A stretch of 64,000 nucleotides of DNA from an uncultured Bacteroidales bacterium (GCA_946183915.1 CAMHDJ010000006.1:1-64000), one strand, 5' to 3'; numbered from the stretch's first letter, positions 54,751 through 63,898 are shown. Translations and numbers: made by a program. The notes: generated from the letters alone by a model not told the origin.

Positions 54751-55212
54751 TTATTGGTTTTCCTGATTTCTCTCATTCTCAATCAAAGCAAGGCAATGTT
54801 CATATACTCTTTCAGCATACTCTTCACTTAACTGGTCACATTCGGCAATCTTCAAGGTGATTAAACAGGCAATGTGCCAAGTCGGGAGGTTCTTGAAGGA
54901 TTTGAACATTCTAACGAAGTTGTTGGTGACGAGTGCTGTCGCTGCATAACGGTCAGACAAATTCATTTCAAAACCATCCTTTTTCGCTTGTGCAGACATT
55001 GTATCAAACAAATTCTCCGACATCTGAACAACTCCCTTATTCAATCTGTTGATTTGGGCTTTGGTCAAACTTTCAAGCTTAACCCCAAGTTCATCAAGCA
55101 CCTTTGGGAGCACTCGGAGTGTCAAGGCTGTCGTTTGTTGTTTCAGTTCATTCTTCTTATTGGAAGCCTTTGAGGTGCTGCTTACCTTAACCTTTTGAGT
55201 TGTATTTTTCAT
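54751..55212 (-). CDS. Unknown small protein (element-encoded)
   Basis: 153 aa. Basic N-terminal tail (KVKVSSTSKASNKKNELKQQ) and a helical middle (LRVLPKVLDELGVKLESLTK, then AQINRLNKGVVQMSENLFDT). No recognised domain. It is the first larger gene after the promoter at 55506-55513 on the minus strand; the intervening leader carries a 47-aa ORF and a repeat. Function unknown. Confidence 0.6.
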   Translation of the reverse strand: MKNTTQKVKVSSTSKASNKKNELKQQTTALTLRVLPKVLDELGVKLESLTKAQINRLNKGVVQMSENLFDTMSAQAKKDGFEMNLSDRYAATALVTNNFVRMFKSFKNLPTWHIACLITLKIAECDQLSEEYAERVYEHCLALIENERNQENQ

Positions 55213-55287
55213 AATATAGATGTTTGAATTTTTACTTTAACTATCTGATTATCTCGAATTTTGCAATGCAAAATTATCTCCTTTTTT

Positions 55288-55431
55288 TCACATAGATAAT
55301 GGTTCTGTAAGGTTACAGAATCTCTCTGACCCTTTGCCGTAACCATTGTTCTTTGCATTGTCACCACGGACCACTGTTTCTTTGGAAACCTTATGGGTGC
55401 CTGCCGTAATCTTTTCATATTTCTTTCTCAT
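55288..55431 (-). CDS. Possible small protein (47 aa)
   Basis: Reads from the ATG at 55429-55431 (MRKKYEKITAGTHKVSKETV) and ends ...NLTEPLSM before TGA at 55288-55290. It lies between the promoter at 55506 and the 153-aa gene. A 69-codon frame overlaps in another register (55209-55418), so the choice is uncertain; this one has a near-normal, charged, helix-compatible composition. It may be a leader peptide or a small regulator. Confidence 0.35.
   Translation of the reverse strand: MRKKYEKITAGTHKVSKETVVRGDNAKNNGYGKGSERFCNLTEPLSM
55303..55320. repeat. Operator-like inverted repeat, copy 1
   Basis: TTCTGTAAGGTTACAGAA: 8-base arms around GG. The same core, TTCTGTAAGGTTACA, recurs at 55540-55554. 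Confidence 0.6.
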
Positions 55432-55505
55432 CTTTGTCTTTTTTTAATGTTTGTCTTCCATCTTCGATTTCTTCGAGAGTTCATCTCTCCTTCAAGATTT
55501 TGATG

Positions 55506-55513
55506 CAAAAGTA
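55506..55513 (-). promoter_or_regulatory. Promoter -7 box of the minus-strand element genes
   Basis: Minus-strand TACTTTTG, a TAnnTTTG match. The second copy of the inverted repeat (55540-55554) lies about 27 bases upstream of it, where a regulator could overlap the -33 zone. Confidence 0.55.
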
Positions 55514-55539
55514 TAATGAGAATGAAAGGTAAATGCCAA

Positions 55540-55554
55540 TTCTGTAAGGTTACA
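55540..55554. promoter_or_regulatory. Operator-like repeat, copy 2
   Basis: TTCTGTAAGGTTACA, the same 15 bases as copy 1, positioned next to the promoter at 55506-55513. Confidence 0.5.
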
Positions 55555-55561
55555 AACAAAG

Positions 55562-55620
55562 AAGCACCTCATATTGAGGTGCTTGCAATCCAAACAAAAA
55601 AAGGAGGGTTTCCCCTCCTT
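55562..55620 (-). terminator. Terminator hairpins after the 397-aa gene
   Basis: Two hairpins: AAGGAGGG/CCCTCCTT (55601-55608 / 55613-55620), followed on the minus strand by TTTTTTTGTTTG, and then AAGCACCTC/GAGGTGCTT (55562-55570 / 55576-55584). They end the PRTase/partner transcript. Confidence 0.75.
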
Positions 55621-55660
55621 TCTCTTAATTCATATGGTTGGATTGGTCACTACACGTTTT

Positions 55661-56854
55661 TTACTTTTCAAACCCACCTAAATCAACATACTTTCTATCC
55701 AATGGTATAGACATTTTAGATTTATTGATATTGATGCAGTATTCAGAGGCAATACCAGTACAAAAAATCTCATTAAATGTCTTCTTAACATATGAACGAT
55801 ATTGGGCCATCGTTTCCTTCGTTAGCATATTCTCCAAAGATTTTCTACGGTTATTTTTTTCCGCTTCCTCGTTCTCATAATTTCTTCCAGTGAGGTCGAA
55901 CTTTTCGTATAGTTCCAATAGTTCATCTAAGCATTTTGTAAGGTCGTATAGGTCCCCTCCTTGGGGATGACGTAGGAAAAATATATAGAATACTTTACCT
56001 ATTATTCCACGTTCAAATTCACAGCGGATTCTCTTGTCGTTATTTACAATAACAAATATCTCAATATCGGCAGTGTCGTTAAAGGATTCCACCACTATTT
56101 TATGTTTCTTCGTCAGTTTTTTCCCGTCCTCAATCTCAGAGCATAGTTTTTTCAAATCTTCCAGAATATCCTCCATCGAGTTATACTCGCTCAACGAACT
56201 AAACTTGGATGTCTTCTCTCTCAACTGTTGTTCTATCCGTGATTCATTACGGGATTCCTGTTGGTATCTACGGCTGTCAATGGTTATGAAATCTGTTGAA
56301 GAACCCCCTCTATTGTTGTCCTCGTATGCCTTGTATGATGAATACGACTTACCCGTAATCCTTTCGAAATTCTCCTTGGCAATTTCGAGAGCAAAGTCAT
56401 TCAAAATACCATTGACATAATCACATCCCGAAAGGAGGTCGGATGACACAAACAGCTCAACGTCGTCACCGGAGTCTTTGGAGTATAATCTGGTAACAAG
56501 AGCACCTCCGTCCTCATTGCCACATACCTCTTCCAAGAGATGACGTGCATACTCACCATTCTCGTCGTTACCAGATGCAGTGTCATAGAGTTTGGACAGA
56601 TCCTCATCGGGGACATATTGGAACTTGACTTTCGGATAGTTCTTCACAAGAATCATTTCGGGATAGAAACTGCATCTCCATCCTTCGACTGCCTCCATCA
56701 TCTTTGTGTTGAGACTTCTGTCGGTACGACTTGGGAAATAGTAGATGCAGTCATACCGTAGGTTTAGGTTGATTGGGGTTATGTGTGTCTTGATTTGCAT
56801 AATGAATGTGTCTTGAATTGTATTATCTTGATTATCATTTGACGAAATAAACAT
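55661..56854 (-). CDS. Unknown partner of the phosphoribosyltransferase-like protein
   Basis: 397 aa from the ATG at 56854; an ATG at 56800 (MQIKTHITPINLNLRYD) is an alternative, and the frame extends to a TTG at 56875. No signal or membrane helix. Acidic, with a helical middle (EQQLREKTSKFSSLSEYNSM, EDILEDLKKLCSEIEDGKKL) and a C-terminal tail KMSIPLDRKYVDLGGFEK. No known domain was recognised. The gene follows the phosphoribosyltransferase-like gene with almost no gap, so the two are probably translated together and may act together. Function unknown. Confidence 0.6.
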   Translation of the reverse strand: MFISSNDNQDNTIQDTFIMQIKTHITPINLNLRYDCIYYFPSRTDRSLNTKMMEAVEGWRCSFYPEMILVKNYPKVKFQYVPDEDLSKLYDTASGNDENGEYARHLLEEVCGNEDGGALVTRLYSKDSGDDVELFVSSDLLSGCDYVNGILNDFALEIAKENFERITGKSYSSYKAYEDNNRGGSSTDFITIDSRRYQQESRNESRIEQQLREKTSKFSSLSEYNSMEDILEDLKKLCSEIEDGKKLTKKHKIVVESFNDTADIEIFVIVNNDKRIRCEFERGIIGKVFYIFFLRHPQGGDLYDLTKCLDELLELYEKFDLTGRNYENEEAEKNNRRKSLENMLTKETMAQYRSYVKKTFNEIFCTGIASEYCININKSKMSIPLDRKYVDLGGFEK

Positions 56855-56871
56855 ATTCTTGATTAAGGTAA

Positions 56872-57879
56872 TCAAGGTATCGGAACTATGGGTACCACTG
56901 CCAATGTGATTGGTATAATAGATGCAACATTATACCTTTGCAGTTCACGACAAATGTCATCAAGAGTTGTTCCATATGATATGTGGCTATCAAATACCAC
57001 GATATGTTTCCCACTCAAAAGATGCCTCATTTCTTTCAAATTGAGATTTATATTATAGAGTCCCTCTATGGACCTCCTTCTCCTTTCGTCGATAGAATCA
57101 ATATCAAAAAACTTTACCTTCCCCTTTTTACCTTTTGTTTTATATTTCCGTTCTCTTTCTGTCTTCAGAAGTGCTATTAGATGTTCAAGATTATTGACAA
57201 GTTCTTTCTTTGTCGACATTTCTCTTGTCGGTCTTCCCCTTTTTCCAGATTCAGATGCAATAGTGCCTTTCACTTCATCCATTTCAGCTTGAAATTTCAA
57301 TATTTCGGCTTCTTCCTTCCACCGCTCGATATCTTCCATAAGCAAATGTATTTCGTAATTAGGTAGTCCGAGTTTCTTAGCCACGTCTGTATTCACATAT
57401 GCACTTTTGATGTCTTTTACAAAAAGGTCGGGGATACACCTGATGTCGGTTTTTTTGTCGAATCGCTCCATTAAGCAATTGACCATTTCATTGTTGAAGT
57501 CACTCGAACCCTGTGGAAAGGTTATTATATCAACTGGTTTGTCTTTAAGTAGGTGATGAATATACAACGATGCCCTTTTAATAAATTGGTCTATGGAGTC
57601 TGCAGCAATATCACTCTCTTCTGCATTAGTCGGCTCATTCATTCGTTCCAAGACCGTTGAAACTCTTGTGTCGGATATTTTATACAGGTGATAGGAAATC
57701 AAGTTGCTTTTTGGAAGCAACACTTCGTTGTACTTAATCCTCCCTTCGTTTCCAACTTCAATGGTGTCGTACCCCAAGTTGTGTTCTTCCTCAATCAAGA
57801 GTTTAATCATATCGAATGATGACAGCGTTCCATAGATTGTGTCATTCATCTTTTCGTTAGATTTTTTTTGTTTCTCCAT
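56872..57879 (-). CDS. Phosphoribosyltransferase-like protein
   Basis: 335 aa. The C-terminal segment KHIVVFDSHISYGTTLDDIC (291-310) matches the PRPP-binding motif of type I phosphoribosyltransferases (hhhh[D/E]x3x2GTT). DIITFPQGSSDFNNEMVNCL (118-137), near the middle, fits the preceding PRTase core strand and loop (as in ComF-like proteins, 'P..s...n'). Between them is a charged coiled insertion (about 180-270, with GKRGRPTREM and KTKGKKGKV) absent from typical PRTases. The usual two acidic residues of the PRPP loop are partly replaced (FDSH), so activity is uncertain. Coupled to the unknown gene downstream. PRTase-fold proteins in mobile regions are known from conflict systems, but the function here is inferred only. 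Confidence 0.6.
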   Translation of the reverse strand: MEKQKKSNEKMNDTIYGTLSSFDMIKLLIEEEHNLGYDTIEVGNEGRIKYNEVLLPKSNLISYHLYKISDTRVSTVLERMNEPTNAEESDIAADSIDQFIKRASLYIHHLLKDKPVDIITFPQGSSDFNNEMVNCLMERFDKKTDIRCIPDLFVKDIKSAYVNTDVAKKLGLPNYEIHLLMEDIERWKEEAEILKFQAEMDEVKGTIASESGKRGRPTREMSTKKELVNNLEHLIALLKTERERKYKTKGKKGKVKFFDIDSIDERRRRSIEGLYNINLNLKEMRHLLSGKHIVVFDSHISYGTTLDDICRELQRYNVASIIPITLAVVPIVPIP

Positions 57880-57914
57880 TGTTTTCTTTGATTACCTTGA
57901 TTTGTTATTGAGTT

Positions 57915-59210
57915 TTATTTCAGTCTGATTATATCACTCCACCTTGTCGTGGGGTTCTTGCTTCTGAAATCGTGTTTGATGGCGTTGGCGAACACATCGG
58001 CTTTGCCCTGCTCGTTCTTCTGTCTGTATTGTTGAGCAGCAAGGATTACGGTCTCTGTCCCATTCACTTTGTTTATTCGGTCAATCACCTTATCGAGAGA
58101 CTTCAACTTCTCGAATCTTTCGGCGTTGATGTCGAAGAGGTTTAGTTGGATGGGTGATGTAGGTGCAATCCCCATCACAATGACACCGGCTTTCTTGTAC
58201 TGATAACCTTCCTTGAAAATCTCATTTAAGACCCCGTGGGCGGATTTTACTATGGTGGTGGTGGAATTGGAGGCAGTGGGCAGAGAAACCTCCTTAAACT
58301 GCCAGTATTGGGGCAAATCGTCCCTAAAGTAGTTTGTGTTTAGGAAAACCCCGACGATGGATGCCACTGTGTTCTGCTGCCGGAGTTTCTCTGCACATCG
58401 GGCAGCATAGTTGGCAACGTGTATCTTGATTGTCTCCAAATCAGAAATCATACCGTTGAAACTACGACTGGTGCAGATGCTCTTTTTCTTTGCCATTGCC
58501 TCATTGGGAACACAATCCTCTCCATTCAGTTCTGCCCAAGTCCGATATATCACCACGTTATTGAATGTGGCATTCAATGCCTCTTTGGACATCGAGGCAA
58601 ACTCGTATGCAGTGTGTATTCCGAGAGATTCAAGTTTGGCAGCATACCGTCTTCCAATGCCCCATACCTCATCGACCGGATATAGTTTCAATGCCTTTAT
58701 CCTCTTCTCATCAGTGTCAATCAAGCAGCAGTGTCGGTATCCCGAGTGTTTCTTGGCAAAATGACTTGCCATCTTGGCCAGAGTCTTGTTCGGTGCAAGA
58801 CCGATAGATACGGGAACTCCAACGGACTTTTTGATACGTTTGTGAAGGTTCTCTCCCCATTGTTTGAGGTCGATACGTTCCATACCATCCAGATAGACGA
58901 AGCACTCGTCAATGGAATATCGGAAGTATTGTGGTGCTTCTTGTCGGATAATCTCAACGACACGACCTGTCAATTCTCCGTACAACTCGTAATTTGACGA
59001 AAAGACAGCAATCTTCTGGTCGGGGAACTGTTCTTGAAGTTTGAAGTAGGGAAGTCCTGCCTTTATACCGAGTTTCTTTGCCTCATTCGACCGTGCAACT
59101 ATACATCCGTCATTGTTGGATAGAACGACGACGGGTTTCCCGTTCAAATCAGGACGGAAAACCCTCTCACAGGATACATAACAGTTATCACAATCTATGA
59201 TGCCGTACAT
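57915..59210 (-). CDS. umuC: Y-family DNA polymerase V catalytic subunit-like (UmuC)
   Basis: 431 aa. Error-prone translesion polymerase. Motifs: MYGIIDCDNCYVSCERVFRP (catalytic Asp), VVVLSNNDGCIVARSNEAKK, and the palm motif YSIDECFVYL (SIDE). HhH region VWGIGRRYAAKLESLGI; little-finger and C-terminal regions follow (NLFDINAERFEKLKSLDKVI). UmuC-like length. It starts four bases after the stop of the UmuD-like gene and is typical of mobile-element-borne SOS mutagenesis modules. Confidence 0.95.
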   Translation of the reverse strand: MYGIIDCDNCYVSCERVFRPDLNGKPVVVLSNNDGCIVARSNEAKKLGIKAGLPYFKLQEQFPDQKIAVFSSNYELYGELTGRVVEIIRQEAPQYFRYSIDECFVYLDGMERIDLKQWGENLHKRIKKSVGVPVSIGLAPNKTLAKMASHFAKKHSGYRHCCLIDTDEKRIKALKLYPVDEVWGIGRRYAAKLESLGIHTAYEFASMSKEALNATFNNVVIYRTWAELNGEDCVPNEAMAKKKSICTSRSFNGMISDLETIKIHVANYAARCAEKLRQQNTVASIVGVFLNTNYFRDDLPQYWQFKEVSLPTASNSTTTIVKSAHGVLNEIFKEGYQYKKAGVIVMGIAPTSPIQLNLFDINAERFEKLKSLDKVIDRINKVNGTETVILAAQQYRQKNEQGKADVFANAIKHDFRSKNPTTRWSDIIRLK

Positions 59211-59213
59211 AGG

Positions 59214-59651
59214 TCATTTCTTCCAGTTTCGGATGGTCCAGACCACCACACCCCACACTTCAAAATCATCACTGTCGTTTATTCTGATGGGGTGGTATTT
59301 CTTGTTTGCAGGACGTAGTTCTATATATCCTTCCGACTTATGGGTGAGGTCAAGAAACTTTATTGTGAATTCGTTATTCACGAAAGCAACAATCACATCC
59401 CCGTCTGATGCCTCTGCACTCCGGTCAATGATGGCAATGTCTCCGTCGTTGATACCGGCATCAATCATACTGTCACCATCAACACGACCATAGAAAGTTG
59501 CTTCGGGGTGTTTGATGAGGTCTCTATTGAAGTCTAATGTCTCGTGCTGGTAGTCCTCTGCTGGGGATGGAAATCCAGCCTTGATGGAGTAGGCAAGTTG
59601 AAGTTCGAGCTCTTTAATAAACTCACTTGGTATGATATGTATCTTGGACAT
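59214..59651 (-). CDS. umuD: UmuD-like S24 family protease
   Basis: 145 aa from the ATG at 59651; the frame extends six codons to a TTG. It has the self-cleavage site Ala-Gly (KAGFPSP, about residues 24-30), catalytic Ser61 (GRVDGDSMIDAGI) and Lys98 (NEFTIKFL). RecA-stimulated cleavage of UmuD activates the partner polymerase. Directly precedes umuC. Confidence 0.93.
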   Translation of the reverse strand: MSKIHIIPSEFIKELELQLAYSIKAGFPSPAEDYQHETLDFNRDLIKHPEATFYGRVDGDSMIDAGINDGDIAIIDRSAEASDGDVIVAFVNNEFTIKFLDLTHKSEGYIELRPANKKYHPIRINDSDDFEVWGVVVWTIRNWKK

Positions 59652-59859
59652 AGGATATTCATTTTTCAATGATTATAACGTAAATGGATGGGTTTTATTG
59701 TTTGAAAGTCAGCATATCTACAAACCGATATGACAAAACAACAACAAATATGTGATTGTTTAACGAAACGGGATATTCCTGACTGTCTTTTTGTTACGAA
59801 GATGGACAAAGGTCTGCTGGTTTATGAAAAAAGAAACAAATATATACCTATGACAAGAA

Positions 59860-59884
59860 TTGACATACATATTTTCTAATTTTG
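59860..59884 (+). promoter_or_regulatory. Promoter of the AAA+ operon
   Basis: TTGAC (59860-59864) and TAATTTTG (59877-59884) at compatible spacing; the -7 part fits TAnnTTTG. It faces the umuD gene across a 240-base divergent gap (59652-59911) that holds no other gene. Confidence 0.6.
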
Positions 59885-59911
59885 CAGCCGTAATCAAGAA
59901 AGGATAATAAT

Positions 59912-61579
59912 ATGGAAAGTGAAAGTAAAAAAGGAAGAAAAAAGATGGACATTTTGACTGCATTGGATGCAATTGTCGATGCTGCAAAGGACTCCAAAAT
60001 GTCTGATGAGTTCTATAAAAAAAGCTCCAGATACATCAAATATGTGTGTACCAAATTGGACATCACAAAAGAACAATGTGTATTTCTGTCTATCTTTATT
60101 GAGAAAAGCAATGACAGCAAAATTTACTTGAGTGAACTGGCAGATTATCTTGGTTGCCGTACCACACACATTTTGAGATATTCCAAAGAAATTGATGGAC
60201 TCGTAGAGCGTGACTACATTCGTAGAGCCAAGTCAAGTGGAAGAATGATTTATCACGTGACTTCAGATGTTTTGGATGCTTTCAAAAAAGACTTACCCGT
60301 TCCCACACGAAGTGTGGAGAATCTCTCTTTGGTTGATTTTTTCAATCAGGTGGCCGAAATATTTGATATGGTTGATGATGACGAGATGGAATGTGATACT
60401 GCAGAAAAACGTATCGATGAACTTATGGAATGCAACAAACATCTTTCCTTCGTCGAGATTGTGACTGGGAAGTACTGTGTCGAGGGTGAAGATTTGCTCA
60501 TTCTTCTAATATTCTGCCATTTGTTCATAACGAATAATGATGACAGAATAGGCATACACGATTTGGAGTTTATGTTCAGCAAGTGGGCTATCAGACGACT
60601 AAAATCTGAACTGGCAGGCGGAAGAAGTAATCTGCAAGATGCCAAACTGATAGAATGGAGTAGTGATGGTGATTTTGCTGACCGAGAGTATTTCCGTCTT
60701 ACAATGAACGCCAAACGGGAATTACTGGACGAATTAAACATTCCTTCATTATCAGAAAAGAAGGTGAGTCGAGGTGTTATAAAAGCCAAAGAGATAACTT
60801 CACGAAATCTATTCTATTCCGAAGAAATAACCCATAGCATCGACGAGCTGGGTAAACTGCTCGATGAAAAGAATTACCAAGATATTCACACCCGCCTTCA
60901 AGAACAGGGTTTCCGTTGTGGATTCACCTGTCTATTTTATGGTGCTCCTGGAACTGGCAAGACGGAAACTGTCCTACAACTGGCTCGGCGAACTGGCCGT
61001 GATATCCTACAAGTTAATTTCTCCGAAATCAAAAGTATGTGGGTTGGAGAGAGCGAGAAGAATATCAAGGCTCTCTTTGATGCTTATAGACAGAAAGTCA
61101 AGACTTCTCTCATTACTCCGATATTGCTGTTCAACGAAGCGGATGCCATTATCGGCAAACGTCAAGAAGGGGCGGAACGTGCAGTGGACAAGATGGAGAA
61201 CTCCATCCAAAACATCATCCTTCAAGAGATGGAGACTCTTGACGGAATTCTCATCGCCACCACCAATCTTGCACAGAATATGGACAAGGCTTTCGAGCGT
61301 CGTTTTCTCTACAAGATACGTTTCGACAAACCAACCATTGAGGCCCGTACCGCCATCTGGCGTGAGATGCTGCCCACACTCGATATGGATGATGCCAAGA
61401 AACTGGCCGAGCGTTACGATTTCAGTGGCGGCCAGATAGAGAATATCGCCCGCCATTACGCCATAGACTCCATTCTCCACGGGAATACCATTCCCACAGC
61501 TGAAAATCTGGCATCACACTGTGACTCTGAACGTATCAATCAGAGTTCTTCCAACAAACGAATTGGCTTCACCTTTTAA
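59912..61579 (+). CDS. AAA+ ATPase with N-terminal winged-helix-like region
   Basis: 555 aa. The N-terminal half has helical and winged-helix-like segments (KIYLSELADYLGCRTTHILR, then YSKEIDGLVERDYIRRAKSS). The C-terminal AAA+ domain has Walker A GAPGTGKTE (344-352), Walker B ILLFNEAD (404-411, with Asn where Asp is usual before Glu), sensor-1 TN (451-452) and arginine residues FERRF (462-466). AAA+ proteins of this kind remodel protein or nucleoprotein complexes. First gene of a four-gene plus-strand operon ending in a DUF932 protein. The exact target is unknown. Confidence 0.85.
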   Translation: MESESKKGRKKMDILTALDAIVDAAKDSKMSDEFYKKSSRYIKYVCTKLDITKEQCVFLSIFIEKSNDSKIYLSELADYLGCRTTHILRYSKEIDGLVERDYIRRAKSSGRMIYHVTSDVLDAFKKDLPVPTRSVENLSLVDFFNQVAEIFDMVDDDEMECDTAEKRIDELMECNKHLSFVEIVTGKYCVEGEDLLILLIFCHLFITNNDDRIGIHDLEFMFSKWAIRRLKSELAGGRSNLQDAKLIEWSSDGDFADREYFRLTMNAKRELLDELNIPSLSEKKVSRGVIKAKEITSRNLFYSEEITHSIDELGKLLDEKNYQDIHTRLQEQGFRCGFTCLFYGAPGTGKTETVLQLARRTGRDILQVNFSEIKSMWVGESEKNIKALFDAYRQKVKTSLITPILLFNEADAIIGKRQEGAERAVDKMENSIQNIILQEMETLDGILIATTNLAQNMDKAFERRFLYKIRFDKPTIEARTAIWREMLPTLDMDDAKKLAERYDFSGGQIENIARHYAIDSILHGNTIPTAENLASHCDSERINQSSSNKRIGFTF

Positions 61580-61590
61580 CGAACAATAAT

Positions 61591-62010
61591 ATGAAACAAA
61601 TGACATTCAGAGCAAGACAAAAAAAGCTCAAACGAGGAGTCAGTAGAGACGAGTGGACAAGGCTGATGAAAAACCATAGTCCGATTGACATTTCAGAGGT
61701 TTGGAATCTCGAAGTATATACAGCCAAATATGTGTCCCCACGTCTCAAAAAACTAATAAAGATACTCAAGGAAAATGAGGTTGCACCAGCTATACTTGCC
61801 GATGGAGTTGAACCCAAGGGATTGAAGCCACTTACGTCACCTGTTGATGAATGCAAAATATGGCAGCAGATGCTTGACGATATGCTTTTTGCTTTCGAGT
61901 ATTATGCCGACAAATACTCACGTGATTTGACTGCTACAGATGAGGACAAGGAACGTGTAAAAAAAGGCTTACGACTCTTCGCTGAATGGTATGATTACTT
62001 GTGGTATTAA
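61591..62010 (+). CDS. Unknown small protein (element-encoded)
   Basis: 139 aa. Basic N-terminus (FRARQKKLKRGVSRDEWTRL) and a C-terminal helix KGLRLFAEWYDYLWY. No recognised domain, though the ending '(K)GLxLFA(E/K)WYxxLW' is a pattern seen in some phage/element hypothetical proteins. Eleven bases after the AAA+ gene; possible adaptor of the ATPase. Function unknown. Confidence 0.6.
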   Translation: MKQMTFRARQKKLKRGVSRDEWTRLMKNHSPIDISEVWNLEVYTAKYVSPRLKKLIKILKENEVAPAILADGVEPKGLKPLTSPVDECKIWQQMLDDMLFAFEYYADKYSRDLTATDEDKERVKKGLRLFAEWYDYLWY

Positions 62011-62025
62011 CGACGTAAAATTATT

Positions 62026-62796
62026 ATGTATAACGAATTATTAGAAATAAAACAGATTACCAACACTGACACTCTTCGCCAGATGCTTGCACAGTGCGAG
62101 GATGAGATTATGCGGTTGGCAAAAGACGAAGGCAATTGTTATTACTGGCCACGGGAAACAGAGGAACTTGTCCGAGAGGAGTTAAGCACACGAGCCTATA
62201 TTCTCAATCATATGTTTGCTCTACACTGTACACAAGCAGAGGTGAGCAGATTTGAGGAGGTGAACAACGCTTTGTTGAAGTTGGAAACGGTATTCCATAA
62301 TTGGCATAATTTCCTTCAAGGCCAGTTCTCGGCCATCCGTGGACTTGACGGAGAATCATTCCAACTGGATACTTATCTGAATGGCGGCATCGACGAGGAA
62401 ACTCCCCTCTATACTATGGAAGAGGATGGTTATTATCAATCACGTTGGAGAGAGATGCTTGATGCCATTAGTGAAACCAGTGAAATTGAAGCCATTTGCA
62501 ACTACAGCTCTAACCTTGAAGATGGTGTCAGTTGGGCAGAAGGACCACTCTGCATTCCTCAACTGAAGCATATCTGCATTTGCTACCTCATCCACGCCCT
62601 ATGCACCCACCTAAATTACTCCATACCTGACATCTTGAGAATGACCACATATCGGATTGACTATCGTATAGATTGTTCCGATTTAATCACTCTTACCCCT
62701 GGGGAATCGGAACCATTCAAAAGGGTTCCAATAATGAATGAAGCAGACAAGGAGACAATTGATAAAATACAGCATATATTCGAGTTGATTAAATAA
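62026..62796 (+). CDS. Unknown protein (element-encoded)
   Basis: 256 aa. Predominantly helical and acidic (ELLEIKQITNTDTLRQMLAQ, CEDEIMRLAKDEGN). Contains a hydrophobic helix (HICICYLIHALCTHLNY) that is probably buried rather than membrane-spanning. No domain was recognised. Fifteen bases after the preceding gene, seven bases before the DUF932 gene, so part of the same operon. Function unknown. Confidence 0.6.
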   Translation: MYNELLEIKQITNTDTLRQMLAQCEDEIMRLAKDEGNCYYWPRETEELVREELSTRAYILNHMFALHCTQAEVSRFEEVNNALLKLETVFHNWHNFLQGQFSAIRGLDGESFQLDTYLNGGIDEETPLYTMEEDGYYQSRWREMLDAISETSEIEAICNYSSNLEDGVSWAEGPLCIPQLKHICICYLIHALCTHLNYSIPDILRMTTYRIDYRIDCSDLITLTPGESEPFKRVPIMNEADKETIDKIQHIFELIK

Positions 62797-62803
62797 TGAC
62801 ATT

Positions 62804-63898
62804 ATGGAAAAAATCATTTCACCAACAGAACCCAGAAAAGCCTGGGAAGGTGTTCCGGGATTCAAATCATTTGACACTCCGGTCACAGTCCGAGAAGCAC
62901 TTGAAGCAGTCCAAGGTGATTTTCTTGTAGAGAAACAACCGATTATGAGGATGCCGGAACGAGTATTAGGCTCTCTTCTGACCTATGGGAGAGTCCCATC
63001 CGACATAACTCTTTCCGCTCTATCCAGAATGGTAGTGCAGAGCCATCAAGCAACAGTGAACACAAGAGATGATGAGACTCTTGGTGTTGTAGGGAAAGAC
63101 TACGGAATAGTTCAGAACGTCCAAGCTTTCGAGTTTATTGACTTTTTGTGCAATACAGATGTAAATGGCGGTCGGCCTATCATTGATGCTTGTGGGCAAA
63201 TCAACCACGGTGCAACAATTTATTTTTCAGCCAAAATGCCGAACAATTACCGTATTGGAGGAGATTCTGGCATTGATGAGTATGTTATGTTCCATACCTC
63301 ACACGATACTTCGAGTGCCGTGACGGTTGTTATTACACCTATCAGACTGATATGCCAGAATTGCCTTAATGCTGCCCTACGTTCTCACAACAAAATGACA
63401 TTCCGTCACTCAAAGAATGTTATGGAGAAAATAGACTTGACCCGAACCGACAATCAGGATATTGTCAAAAGGATAATGGGTCTTCATACCAAATACTCGA
63501 AGGAATTTATTGATTCGTTGGACTATCTCCGTTTGCAACGTGTCACCCACGAAGATGTGGCCGAGTTTGCCGTCAATGTAATCCTTGATGAAGCCAGACA
63601 AATAGAGCAAGCACGACTGAACAAATGGAATATTCAGTCGGTGGATTCTATTGCTGAAGTCACAAAGAAAAGGATATGGGAATTGCAAAACTCAATAGAA
63701 AGCGGAGTGGGGCAAAACGAGAACAGGGGCACTAAACTATGGCTCTACAATGGACTAACAACTCATTACGCTAATAGCGTATTCTTTGGTTCATCCAAGG
63801 ACACTCCTGAAGTCAGAGCCACCCGCCGTTTCAGGTCTATCATTAGCGGTTCTGCAAGTGAGAGAGTTCAAAAAGGATTTTCTCTGTTAATGGCTTAA
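62804..63898 (+). CDS. DUF932 phage/plasmid-like protein
   Basis: 364 aa. It matches the DUF932/phage-plasmid-like family pattern: VNTRDDETLGVVGKDYGIVQ, then NVQAFEFIDFLC early, and later VTVVITPIRLICQNCLNAAL and RRFRSIISGSASERVQKGFS. These proteins are encoded by phages, plasmids and ICEs; function unknown. Last gene of the AAA+ operon. Confidence 0.85.
   Translation: MEKIISPTEPRKAWEGVPGFKSFDTPVTVREALEAVQGDFLVEKQPIMRMPERVLGSLLTYGRVPSDITLSALSRMVVQSHQATVNTRDDETLGVVGKDYGIVQNVQAFEFIDFLCNTDVNGGRPIIDACGQINHGATIYFSAKMPNNYRIGGDSGIDEYVMFHTSHDTSSAVTVVITPIRLICQNCLNAALRSHNKMTFRHSKNVMEKIDLTRTDNQDIVKRIMGLHTKYSKEFIDSLDYLRLQRVTHEDVAEFAVNVILDEARQIEQARLNKWNIQSVDSIAEVTKKRIWELQNSIESGVGQNENRGTKLWLYNGLTTHYANSVFFGSSKDTPEVRATRRFRSIISGSASERVQKGFSLLMA

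Noticed and set aside
55209..55418. 69-codon minus-strand ORF before the 153-aa gene
   Set aside because: Overlaps the 47-aa frame; neither is well supported, but this one has poorer composition and continues into the next gene's start.
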